64,000 nucleotides of DNA, taken from assembly GCA_947490345.1 (NCBI GenBank), contig CANLGL010000011.1, forward strand, positions 49,384 through 113,383. Reading direction: 5' to 3'. This DNA comes from Deltaproteobacteria bacterium (GTDB lineage: Bacteria; Myxococcota_A; UBA796; SXON01). Positions 1 to 7,989 of this stretch are shown here, one piece after another. The notes under the pieces were generated by a model. That model was not told the DNA's origin, did not search any database, and saw only the letters and a program-made list of their open reading frames with translations. How positions within the stretch are numbered: the stretch's first letter is position 1; each line of letters opens with the position of its first letter. The position numbers and the translations under genes were made by a program.

Positions 1-908
1 TGGCTCCCGACTGTGATCTACCGGTGGTCCTCGACGACGTGCTCCTCGACGAGGACACCCAACAACTCGCTCCCCCCGACACCGACATGATGCAGCTCAT
101 GGGCCGGCTCGGCACCGTGCTGATGGCCAACGGGCGGAGCGATCGTTCGATTGGATGGACGGCAGGCCAGACCACGCTGCTCCGCCTCGTCAACGCCAGC
201 AACGCCCGCTACTGGGACTTGCGCCTCGAAGATCACGAGTTCACGGTCGTCGGGAGCGATGGTGGTTTCCTCGCGGAGCCGTACACCGCCGATCACGTTG
301 TGTTGGCTCCCGGCGAGCGCACCATGCTCGTTGTCGAGGCCACCGGCACCCCCGGGGCCACCTACCGCCTGATGAATCGCCGGTTCCAGCTCCACGAAGA
401 AGACGGCGACATGATCGAGTACGACCCCATGGGCGAGGGCGAAAACCCGGTGATGAGTTTTGTCTACGACGACCAAGCGCTCGCGGGGTCGGGCTGGACC
501 CAACCTACGCCCGACGTCCCCAGCTGGACCGGCGCCGTGCCGAACCTCGGCCATCATTGGCTGCTCGAAGAAGACATGATGGGCGGCACCGTCACCATCG
601 ACGGGGCGAGTTTCCCGGACGTGCCCATGGTCGAGGTGATGACCAGCGTTGACACCACCTTCGAAATCGAAAACGCCTCGGAGATGCACCACCCCTTCCA
701 CATCCACGGCAACCGCTTCCAGGTGGTCGACGTCGACGGCGCTCCGCCGGCCCAGGCGCAAGGTTGGAAGGACACCTTCGATATTCCTCCTCGCACCACC
801 GTCACGATTGTCTCAGAACTCGACAATCCGGGCGAGTGGATGTACCACTGTCACATCCTCGAGCACGCCGACGAGGGCATGGCGGGGATGATGATGGTGG
901 GGATGTAG
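1..908 (+). CDS. Multicopper oxidase, C-terminal part (5' end outside window)
   Basis: This is the C-terminal ~300 residues of a multicopper oxidase (laccase/CueO/CotA type), a copper enzyme that oxidises substrates and reduces O2 to water, usually exported. The reading frame is open to the first base of the window, so the GTG at 24 in the ORF track is not a real start. Visible copper ligands are HHPFHIHG near the end and the terminal MYHCHILEHADEGM, which is the HCHxxxHxxxGM signature of the T1/T2/T3 sites. The middle cupredoxin domain is present (LRLVNASNARYWDLRLEDH). The C-terminus is Met-rich (GMAGMMMVGM), as in metal-detoxifying members. The gene is tail to tail with the radical SAM gene, stop codons directly adjacent. 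The family is certain; the substrate is not known. Confidence 0.93.
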   Translation, partial: APDCDLPVVLDDVLLDEDTQQLAPPDTDMMQLMGRLGTVLMANGRSDRSIGWTAGQTTLLRLVNASNARYWDLRLEDHEFTVVGSDGGFLAEPYTADHVVLAPGERTMLVVEATGTPGATYRLMNRRFQLHEEDGDMIEYDPMGEGENPVMSFVYDDQALAGSGWTQPTPDVPSWTGAVPNLGHHWLLEEDMMGGTVTIDGASFPDVPMVEVMTSVDTTFEIENASEMHHPFHIHGNRFQVVDVDGAPPAQAQGWKDTFDIPPRTTVTIVSELDNPGEWMYHCHILEHADEGMAGMMMVGM

Positions 909-2444
909 CTACACCCCCGCATAGACCGGCGCCGGACCCACCCCCACGCTTTCGCCCGCCTCCAACCTAGCGCGAAAAGCAAGGTGGCGCCGCCGCGTCC
1001 ACTCGACCAGCGGATGCCAGGCCGCGGCGGTGCTGCGGGTGCGGATCAACCCTTCCCACAGCGGGTTGCTGCGCTTGTAGAGCGCGCTCATGGCCAGGTA
1101 GGGCAACACGGACCGCGCATCTTCGGGTCGACGCGCCCAGATCGAGGCGGGGCTGGTCAGGCGCTGGTACAACCAGGCGTAGCCACGCTCCAGCTCGGCA
1201 GGCGTCATGTGTTTGGGTTGGAACACGGCGTGAGCGGTGTCGTAGAGCCGCCACTCGCGGGTGAGGATGCGCGCTTCGGCGGCCATCTGTCGGAAGAGCG
1301 GGGTGTTCGGGTAGGGGGTCAGGATGTGGTAGGTGCCCGACTCGATGTGGTTGTCCTCGACCCACTGGGCCAGCGTGGAAAAGACATCTTTGCGATCGTG
1401 GTCAAAACCAAGGACGAAGCTTCCGTTTACCTGGATGCCGTTGTCGTGGAGCAACTTGACGCGCCGGGCGTAGTCTTGGGGGCGAGGCGTGCGTTTGTGG
1501 GCGTCGTCGAGGTTCTCGCCGGTCAAGGACTCGAACCCGATGAAAACACCCGTGCAACCGGCACGCGCCATGTCGCGGACCAGCGATGGGTCGTCGGTGA
1601 CGTCGATGGTCACCGCCGCGGACCAGATCTTCTCCAGCGGGCGGAGCGCCAGACACAGGCGACGGAGGTAGGCCTTGTTGGAGCCGAGGTTGTTGTCGGT
1701 GAACACCGCGTAGGGCGTGTCGTCGGCAGCCCACTCCGCCACGACCTGTTCGGGCTCACGCATCCGGTACGGCATGCGGAGGCCTTCGGTCGAGAGGTAG
1801 CAGAAGCCGCAGCGGTTGTGGCAGCCGCGCGTGGCGTTGATCGAGGTGGTGGTGAGGAAGGCCTTGCGGTCGAGCAGATCACGGCGCGGCGCCGGATGTT
1901 GCCGGTAGTCCCCATCGAAGTCGGCGTGGTACCGCGGTTGGAGCGTCCCCGCCTCGACGTCGGCGAGGATCCGTGGCCACAACGGGACCCCGTCGCCCAG
2001 CGCGAGTGCGTCGGCGTGCGGCGCGCACTCGTCGGGACAGGACAGCACGTGGAGCCCGCCGAGGATCACCTTGGAGCCCAGCTTCCGGTAGGCCCGAGCG
2101 AGAGCGAACGCACGTTCGGCGAAGGTCAGGTGCACCGTGATGCCGACGACCTCCGGCACCGGCGCCCACGGCGGCGGCCCCTGGAGCAGGTTCTCGTCCC
2201 AGTACGCCACGCTCCAGTGGTCGGGGGTGGCGGCGGCCACCGAGGTGAGCGCCAACGAGGGGGTGAGGACATGTTTTCCGAAGGAGGCGTGCGGATCCTT
2301 GGGGTAGAACGGGTTCAACAAGAGCGCGGTCCGCCGCGCGAGGGGCGCGAAGAGCGGCGGGCTCAGCCGCGGCGCGTCGGTCATCGCGGAGGTGGCGCGG
2401 ATCCGGGACGGAGGCGCGAGGAAGGGGGCGTCGGGGTGGAACAT
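909..2444 (-). CDS. B12-binding-domain radical SAM protein
   Basis: The protein belongs to the cobalamin-binding-domain radical SAM class. The N-terminal third has a Rossmann-like B12-binding region (TALLLNPF..., PEVVGITVHLTF, KVILGGLHV), followed by the radical SAM core with CHNRCGFC (CxxxCxxC, about residues 208-215), which binds the 4Fe-4S cluster, then TDNNLGSNKAYL and GVFIGFESLTGENL as in BchE/HpnP-type enzymes. These enzymes often modify lipids, hopanoids or cofactors; the substrate here is not predictable. I prefer the ATG at 2444 because GAGG lies just upstream. The ORF track starts at a GTG nine codons earlier (2471), and MTDAPRL at 2384 is a third option. Its stop abuts that of the convergent multicopper oxidase. 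Confidence 0.88.
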   Translation of the reverse strand: MFHPDAPFLAPPSRIRATSAMTDAPRLSPPLFAPLARRTALLLNPFYPKDPHASFGKHVLTPSLALTSVAAATPDHWSVAYWDENLLQGPPPWAPVPEVVGITVHLTFAERAFALARAYRKLGSKVILGGLHVLSCPDECAPHADALALGDGVPLWPRILADVEAGTLQPRYHADFDGDYRQHPAPRRDLLDRKAFLTTTSINATRGCHNRCGFCYLSTEGLRMPYRMREPEQVVAEWAADDTPYAVFTDNNLGSNKAYLRRLCLALRPLEKIWSAAVTIDVTDDPSLVRDMARAGCTGVFIGFESLTGENLDDAHKRTPRPQDYARRVKLLHDNGIQVNGSFVLGFDHDRKDVFSTLAQWVEDNHIESGTYHILTPYPNTPLFRQMAAEARILTREWRLYDTAHAVFQPKHMTPAELERGYAWLYQRLTSPASIWARRPEDARSVLPYLAMSALYKRSNPLWEGLIRTRSTAAAWHPLVEWTRRRHLAFRARLEAGESVGVGPAPVYAGV

Positions 2445-2532
2445 CGGGACCTCGATCCCAGCGTTAGCCACGGCGGGCGCGGCTTCGGTGCCCGCTCCGT
2501 GCAGGGTTGGTGCAAGGGCGTGGGGCTTTTTC

Positions 2533-5500
2533 CTACTCCCCCAACCCCATGAAGTACCACGCCGCCCCGCTGCTGCTGGCGTACGCCGAGGACGACACCG
2601 CGAAGTCGGCGAAGCCGTCGCCCTCCAGATCGCCGATGCCGATCGCGGCGCGACCGAGGTTGTCCGACGAGGTGGGCGCGGTCACCGTCCACTCGGCGTC
2701 GTCGGCGTCCAGGCTGCCCGAGAAGGGCCCGAGGAACAGGTAGGCCGTTCCGCGCACACTCGCGGAGTAGTCGTAGTAGGGTGCGGTCGCGACCAGATCG
2801 GTCTCCCCGTCGCCGTCGACATCTCCGGGGACCGCGACGGCGTACCCGAAATAAGGGCTCGTCGACGTCGTCGGGCCCCCGATGAGCGCGGTGGCGTCGG
2901 TGTACCAGTCGACGGTCCCTGACGGAAGCGTCGCCCCCCCCGACAGGATCACCACCCCGCCGCGGCGGCCACCGAGCGAGAGGCCGTAGCCGCCGACCAC
3001 GAGGTCGTCGTAGCCGTCGCCATCGAGGTCCCCCGCCGCGTCGATGTCGAAGCCGAAGTAGTAGCCGCGCGACGCGAACGACGAGGTGAAGGTCGCGTCC
3101 GCAGTGCTGGCGAAGGTGCCGCTGGCCGCAAGCGAATCGCTCGCCATGTACACGTTTCCCGCATCGCCGGTGGCGGCGTACGGCGCCCCGACGAACAGCT
3201 CGTGGGCGCCATCCGCGTCGAAGTCCACGAAGGCCAGCCCCTGGCCGAGGGAGTCGTTGCTGGCGGACCCGCGGAGCAGCGCGCCGACCGTGCCGTTGGT
3301 GTAGGCGCCGGCGGGCGACTCCACCCACACGATGGCCCCCACGCCCGTTGACGTCGAGTAGTCGTATTCGGTCCCGCCGACCACCATCTCGAGGTTCCCG
3401 TCGCCGTCGATGTCGCCGCCGAGGACGCTCACCGCGCCGAATTCGTCGTACGTCCCGGTGGCGGTGAAGGTCGCCGTGGCCGCGGACATCGCGGTCAATG
3501 AGGTCATCGGCCCATCGAACAGGTAGGCGCCACTGCCGCCCGCGCTGGTGTCCAGCATCACCAACAGGTCGTCATCGCCGTCGTTGTCGATGTCCCCGGA
3601 CGACAGCCCCTCTGCGGGTTCGGAGCTGCTCGAGCCGCCGAGGAGCTGGTCGAGGTCGGCCAGCGCGGTACCGGTGGCGCTGTCGTTGTAGACATAGATG
3701 CCATTCGTGGAATTACCGGCGCTCCGGTTGTAGGCCCAGTACACCAACAGATCGTCATTTCCGTCGTCATCCATGTCGCCGGCGCCGATGCCGTAGCCCA
3801 GGTAGTAGCCGGTCCGATCGCCGAGGAAGCTGGCGCTGGCCTCGGTCGAGGCATCGACGCCCTCCCATTCGCAGGCGTCCCGATCGCCACTACAGTCGTT
3901 GTCCAGGCCGTCGTTGCACACCTCGGTCTCGCCGGGGTTCATGGTCGCTTCGGCGTCGTCACAGTCTCCGCCTGACGAGACCTGCCCGACGACGGGCTCG
4001 CAGCTGATGGTGGCGGTGCCGGTGCCGTAGCCGTCGCCGTCGCCGTCGGTGTACCAGCTGTTCTCGCCGGTGACGCCGGGGTCGTCATCGTCGCTCAGCC
4101 CGTCGCAATCTTCGTCGATGTCGCCAGCGTCGCAGACCTCGGCCTCGCCGGGGTTGAGGTCGGCGTCGGTGTCGTCGCAGTCGCCGGCTAGTGCGGCGTA
4201 GCCACCGGGGCGGTCACAATCGAGGTCGGTGGTGGTGCTGACGCCGTAGCCGTCGGCGTCGACGTCGCGGTACCACGTCGCGACATCGATGGCGCTATCC
4301 TCGTCGGTGGAGCCGTCGCAGTCGTCGTCCTCGCCGTCGCAATATTCGTCGGCGCCCGGATTGACGCCGGCGTCGCCGTCATCGCAGTCGGTGCTGACCG
4401 GGGCGTAGCCGGCGGGCTGGGTGCAGCCGGAGGTAGTGGGGCGTGCGACCCCGTAGTTGTCCCCGTCGCCGTCGGTGTACCAGGTGGGCGCGTCGACGGC
4501 GGTGTCTTCGTCGACGCTGCCATCGCAGTTCTCATCAGCCCCGCCACACACTTCGTCCGCCGCGGGATTGGTCGTCGCGGCGGCATCGTCGCAATCGCCG
4601 GCGGTGGCGAGGTAGCCGCTGGGGAGCGAACAGGCCCGCGTGCTGACGTCGTCGGAGCCGTACCCGTCGGCGTCGCTGTCGGCGTACCAGGTGGAGGCGT
4701 CTTCAGCGCTGTCTTCGTCTACGACACCGTCGCAGTTGTCATCGTCACCGTCACAATACTCGTAGGCCCACGGATTCTCGTTGGCGTCGGTGTCATCGCA
4801 GTCGCTGTCGTCGGAAAGGTAGCCGGCGGGCGCGCTGCAGGCGGTCATCCCCGACGCGGCATCGCCCCATCCGTCCAGATCAGCGTCGGCATACCAACTC
4901 GTGGCATCGAGGGCTGCCTCCTCGTCCGTCTCGCCATCGCAATTGTTGTCGACGCCGTCGCAGTACTCGACCGCGCCAGGGAACGCGTCGCCATCGACGT
5001 CGTCGCAGTCGCCGCCCACCTCCACAAAGCCGCTGAGGGGATCGCAGGACACGCTACTGGTGTCGTCGTCGCCGTAGCCATCGCCGTCGTCATCCACGAA
5101 GTAGGTGAAGGCGTCTACCGCATCGTCCTCGTCGATCTCTCCGTCGCAGTCGTCGTCGCTGCGATCGCAGTACTCCGGGGCGCCGGGGTAGGTCGTGGCG
5201 TTGGCGTCGTCGCAGTCGTCGGGATCGTCGGCGTAGCCGGCGGGTGCGGAACAGCTCACCAGCACGGACACCGTGGTCCCGGAGCCGTCCCCGTCGGTGT
5301 CGAGGTACCAGGTCAGGGCGTTGGCGGCGTCGTCCTCGTCGATGGACTCGTCGCAGTCGTTGTCGATCCCGTCGCACAGCTCCAACCCGGCCGGGGAGAC
5401 GGCGGGGTCGTCATCGTTGCAGTCGCCGCCGACCTCGATCTTGCCCTCCACAGGGTTGCAGTTACGCTCCTCGGTGGCCGGATCGCCGTAGCCGTCGCCG

Positions 5501-5772
5501 TCGGCGTCGGTGCTCCACGCGGGCGCCCGCGCGGCGCCGGGTTCGTCGACCTCACCGTCGCAGTTGTCGTCGATTTCGTTGCATTCCTCCGGCTCGCCGG
5601 GGTTGATCTCGTTGTCCCGCCCGGCCGCAGAGGGGCGATCGCTTGGGGGAAGAGGCCTGCGGCCCCTTCCCCTACCGCGCCGTTCCCGCCCGGCCGCAGA
5701 GTGGTGGGTCGCGTGTGGGCGGCGGGCCGGGCTACGCCTCATCCACCACCCGGTTGGGCTACCAGCGCCCAC
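2533..5772 (-). CDS. MopE-repeat / FG-GAP surface protein, apparently 5'-truncated
   Basis: The protein has about nine MopE-type repeats (pattern DGDGYGD...DCDD...PGA.E.CDG.DNDCDG..DE) in the first two thirds, then five or more FG-GAP/VCBS repeats (GAGDMDDDGNDDLL, GGDIDGDGNLEMVVGG) ending YFMGLGE. Such proteins are secreted Ca-binding surface proteins with a beta-propeller. No signal peptide is visible. Homology starts abruptly at NEINPGEPEECNE, the second half of a repeat unit; upstream residues are Arg/Pro-rich and encoded by an intergenic repeat with an 18-bp duplication (5615-5632 and 5684-5701). I infer that the real 5' end was lost when this repeat arrived, so expression and export are doubtful. 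The start at 5772 is only the longest open frame. Confidence 0.75.
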   Translation of the reverse strand: MGAGSPTGWWMRRSPARRPHATHHSAAGRERRGRGRGRRPLPPSDRPSAAGRDNEINPGEPEECNEIDDNCDGEVDEPGAARAPAWSTDADGDGYGDPATEERNCNPVEGKIEVGGDCNDDDPAVSPAGLELCDGIDNDCDESIDEDDAANALTWYLDTDGDGSGTTVSVLVSCSAPAGYADDPDDCDDANATTYPGAPEYCDRSDDDCDGEIDEDDAVDAFTYFVDDDGDGYGDDDTSSVSCDPLSGFVEVGGDCDDVDGDAFPGAVEYCDGVDNNCDGETDEEAALDATSWYADADLDGWGDAASGMTACSAPAGYLSDDSDCDDTDANENPWAYEYCDGDDDNCDGVVDEDSAEDASTWYADSDADGYGSDDVSTRACSLPSGYLATAGDCDDAAATTNPAADEVCGGADENCDGSVDEDTAVDAPTWYTDGDGDNYGVARPTTSGCTQPAGYAPVSTDCDDGDAGVNPGADEYCDGEDDDCDGSTDEDSAIDVATWYRDVDADGYGVSTTTDLDCDRPGGYAALAGDCDDTDADLNPGEAEVCDAGDIDEDCDGLSDDDDPGVTGENSWYTDGDGDGYGTGTATISCEPVVGQVSSGGDCDDAEATMNPGETEVCNDGLDNDCSGDRDACEWEGVDASTEASASFLGDRTGYYLGYGIGAGDMDDDGNDDLLVYWAYNRSAGNSTNGIYVYNDSATGTALADLDQLLGGSSSSEPAEGLSSGDIDNDGDDDLLVMLDTSAGGSGAYLFDGPMTSLTAMSAATATFTATGTYDEFGAVSVLGGDIDGDGNLEMVVGGTEYDYSTSTGVGAIVWVESPAGAYTNGTVGALLRGSASNDSLGQGLAFVDFDADGAHELFVGAPYAATGDAGNVYMASDSLAASGTFASTADATFTSSFASRGYYFGFDIDAAGDLDGDGYDDLVVGGYGLSLGGRRGGVVILSGGATLPSGTVDWYTDATALIGGPTTSTSPYFGYAVAVPGDVDGDGETDLVATAPYYDYSASVRGTAYLFLGPFSGSLDADDAEWTVTAPTSSDNLGRAAIGIGDLEGDGFADFAVSSSAYASSSGAAWYFMGLGE
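5615..5701. repeat. 18-bp direct repeat flanking a GC-rich hairpin element
   Basis: TCCCGCCCGGCCGCAGAG occurs at 5615-5632 and exactly again at 5684-5701. Between them lies GGGGGAAGAGGCCTGCGGCCCC followed by TTCCCCTACCG, a self-complementary segment nearly identical to the end of the repeat at 58937-59140. The left copy sits where homology of the MopE gene stops. The rest of the stretch to 5880 is GC-rich and shows no gene. Confidence 0.7.
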
Positions 5773-5885
5773 GGGCGGCCGCCGCTACGCCTCGCCAGGC
5801 TCTCGCTCCGGGCCCCATGTGGCCCTCCACTCGCTCCCTGCCGCGTCGGGACTGAAACACATCAACGTCGCGACAAACCGCCAAC

Positions 5886-5956
5886 TTGTCATGAATATGT
5901 CAAGCCGTTGGACATAGAGAGAGAGAGAGAGAGTACGCAAACGATCGAGGTGTACG
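5886..5956 (+). promoter_or_regulatory. Conserved leader of cassette 1 with (AG)9 tract
   Basis: This upstream block is shared with cassette 2 (17761-17829). Both have TTGTCA, 17 bases, then TGGACA or TGGATA, an AG-rich run, and TACGC.AACG.TCGA.GT.TACG just before the ATG. Here the AG run is a perfect (AG)9 at 5916-5933; in copy 2 it is interrupted. GAGG lies 7 bases before the start. The conservation is seen directly; a promoter role is inferred from position. Confidence 0.5.
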
Positions 5957-6358
5957 ATGGTTCGTCGAGGTTTCAGCCCGTTCGCATGTGTGTTCACCCG
6001 CGCCGACATCAGTCCCACCACTGGCATCCGGTTCTTCCCGTGCACGATGGCGCGGCCGACCGCCGACATCAAGTCGGTGCACGCGATGATGGACGCGCTG
6101 AACATCACCGGCGACATGCGGCTGACGTTCGGCTACCTGGAGAGCGACGAACCCGACATCTTCACCGGTGCGCCAACGGTCATCGACGCAAACTTTGCCC
6201 GGACGACGGATGGCTTCAGTGGGACCGCAGGCTACATCGGCGTGACCTTCACCAAAGCCCATGTGGTCTTTGGGGTCATCACGCGGAACAACTCCGGCGA
6301 TCCGGCGAAGATCGAGCTCTGCTGGGTCTCGACGCGCTTCGACACCCGCGCCTGCTGA
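5957..6358 (+). CDS. Small cassette protein, unknown function (copy 1)
   Basis: This 133-residue protein of unknown family has a close paralogue at 17830-18231. Both begin RRGF.PFACVFTRAD and end STRFDTRAC, with TADIK.V.AM and VTFTKA.V.FG conserved between them. There is no signal peptide or membrane segment. The pattern of alternating hydrophobic and polar residues suggests a compact beta-rich domain. It is first in a three-gene unit: its stop is 8 bases before the start of the large protein at 6367, and the same order recurs in the second copy. Strong conservation against decay of the neighbours in copy 2 suggests that it is a real gene. No function is proposed. Confidence 0.7.
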   Translation: MVRRGFSPFACVFTRADISPTTGIRFFPCTMARPTADIKSVHAMMDALNITGDMRLTFGYLESDEPDIFTGAPTVIDANFARTTDGFSGTAGYIGVTFTKAHVVFGVITRNNSGDPAKIELCWVSTRFDTRAC

Positions 6359-6366
6359 GCGGCGGG

Positions 6367-7989
6367 ATGGCCGCCGTCTTCCAGTCGTCGATCGAGCTTG
6401 ACGACGCGTGGGTCGAGGGCGGCCCGGCGTTGGTCGTCGTTCCCGAGACGGCGACGAGCGCGGCCGCGGGCGTGGTCACCACGTCGGATTGCACGGTTGT
6501 GGTGAGTGGGACCAGCTACACCGGCGGCACCGATCCGGGGGGCATGGGGGGCGGTGGCGGGGCCGTTCCATTGCCCGGCCAGCCAACCTATCAGCTATGG
6601 ATGTACGGTGTGGGAGCGGGGAGCGTGGCGGCGGCGGTGTCAGGAACCGGAGTGTCGTCCCAACCGCTGCGGCAGACGGCCAACATCTTGGCGACCTACC
6701 TCCCGGCACCCCTGAAGGCGGGGCAACTGAACATCGCCTACGCCGTGTCCAATACGGTTCGGGATCCCGGCCTCGTCAAGGGCGCGGCCGCGTACGCGTT
6801 CGACCTCAGCTTCAGCTATTATCCCCTTATCAGCACCGCGATCCCGAGCCAGACCGAGCCGCGCTCGTTCGACGGCCACGACGCCAGCATGGCCAACTAC
6901 AAGGACGCCCATGTGTTGGAGTTGAAAAAGGGGCGGGGCTGGCTGATGTTGCTGGCGCGGTACACGGCGATCGATGGGGACTACCTTTTCGGACCGGGTG
7001 CAGCCGAAGGCAAGGGCATCCCCGGCCCGGACAACAGCTCGGCGGCGATTGTCGGTTACTGGTGCAGTGACCCATCGTTCCAGAAGGACATCAAGGGACC
7101 CTATTTTCTGGTGGCCCGGTACCATGACAACTTCGACGGCGTGAACCCGGATCAGGTGCCGTTGTGGATCGGAGTGCCGGCAGCGTGTGAGATCGAGGTC
7201 GACGGCGTGGAGTATCTGTACATCTACTACGCCGCTGAGCTTACGGACTACGCCAACTCGACCGAGTGGGGCCCCGACCGTCGGGGCAACTTCATCCCCG
7301 GCACCCATGTCAAGCGGATCCCCACGGAGCATCTCCCTTGGGGAAATACTTGGGGACGGGCGGTCGCGCTGTACATGGGCTGGTACTACCTCACCTCCAC
7401 GTACGAGCCGAACTGGAACAGCAAGAGCGGCCTACACGAGGTCGCCGGGGAGAAACTCGGCAAGGTGAACATCTGGGTGGCCGAAGGCCGCCCCTGGAAG
7501 GCCGGCGACTCCCCGGCGACCAAAGGCAACCGGCTGATCTGGGACGTGTACGTCAAGCTCAAGGACGTGGATGCCGTGCCGGTAGTCTTCGACGAGAGTG
7601 TGGCCCTTTACTTCGCGGGGAACCTCAATGAGGAGGGGACAGGGACCCAACAGTATGCCTGGGGGATATGGCGGAGTGTGCTCGGGCCGGCCGCCAAGGA
7701 CCGGGTGTACGGAACCGACTTTGTCGTTCGTACGGTGACCGACGCCGACCTCGGCGGCAAGGACGATCTGGTGGCTCGTTCGAACCCTACCAACACCGTG
7801 GCGCACTGGTCCGGCAACTCGCAGATGCGCCTCGATCCCGATCCGGTGCCGCTGCCGTCCGGAGAGTGGCTTGTCTTTGCCGGCTCGGAGCCGGCTGAGG
7901 AGCTCAAGAAATTGGGATACAAATTCCCTCTGGAACGGTTCGCCACGACGCAGGATACCGCTGAGCGCAGCTTCAGCGCAGCATGGTGA
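6367..7989 (+). CDS. Large cassette protein, unknown function (copy 1)
   Basis: This 540-residue protein has a decayed paralogue at 18240-19552. The ORF track extends it back to 5701, but that part overlaps the small gene in another frame; the ATG at 6367 follows the small gene's stop by 8 bases and matches the paralogue's start region. Conserved stretches are WVEGGPALV, IPSQTEPRSFDGH, MANYKDAHVLELKKGRGWL, NSSAAIVGYWCS and LGKVNIWVAEGR. The repeated aromatic/Gly strand pattern could be a beta-propeller related to DUF4185/GH43-like folds, but no catalytic signature is clear. There is no signal peptide. It overlaps the downstream lipoprotein gene by 7 bases, indicating translational coupling. 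Confidence 0.7.
   Translation: MAAVFQSSIELDDAWVEGGPALVVVPETATSAAAGVVTTSDCTVVVSGTSYTGGTDPGGMGGGGGAVPLPGQPTYQLWMYGVGAGSVAAAVSGTGVSSQPLRQTANILATYLPAPLKAGQLNIAYAVSNTVRDPGLVKGAAAYAFDLSFSYYPLISTAIPSQTEPRSFDGHDASMANYKDAHVLELKKGRGWLMLLARYTAIDGDYLFGPGAAEGKGIPGPDNSSAAIVGYWCSDPSFQKDIKGPYFLVARYHDNFDGVNPDQVPLWIGVPAACEIEVDGVEYLYIYYAAELTDYANSTEWGPDRRGNFIPGTHVKRIPTEHLPWGNTWGRAVALYMGWYYLTSTYEPNWNSKSGLHEVAGEKLGKVNIWVAEGRPWKAGDSPATKGNRLIWDVYVKLKDVDAVPVVFDESVALYFAGNLNEEGTGTQQYAWGIWRSVLGPAAKDRVYGTDFVVRTVTDADLGGKDDLVARSNPTNTVAHWSGNSQMRLDPDPVPLPSGEWLVFAGSEPAEELKKLGYKFPLERFATTQDTAERSFSAAW

Noticed and set aside
984-2552. 522-residue plus-strand ORF opposite the radical SAM gene
   Set aside because: Shadow of the real gene: the minus strand has a complete CxxxCxxC enzyme, this frame has only low-complexity residues.
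2381-3328. 315-residue minus ORF ending in PPRSAPPPR
   Set aside because: Out-of-frame shadow of the MopE/FG-GAP gene; Arg-rich without domains.
4000-5600. Tandem DNA repeats in the MopE region as a mobile or CRISPR-like array
   Set aside because: The periodicity comes from the repeated Asp/Cys codons of the MopE units in a coding frame.
5701-6366. N-terminal extension of the large cassette protein
   Set aside because: It overlaps the conserved small gene in another frame and the second cassette has no counterpart.
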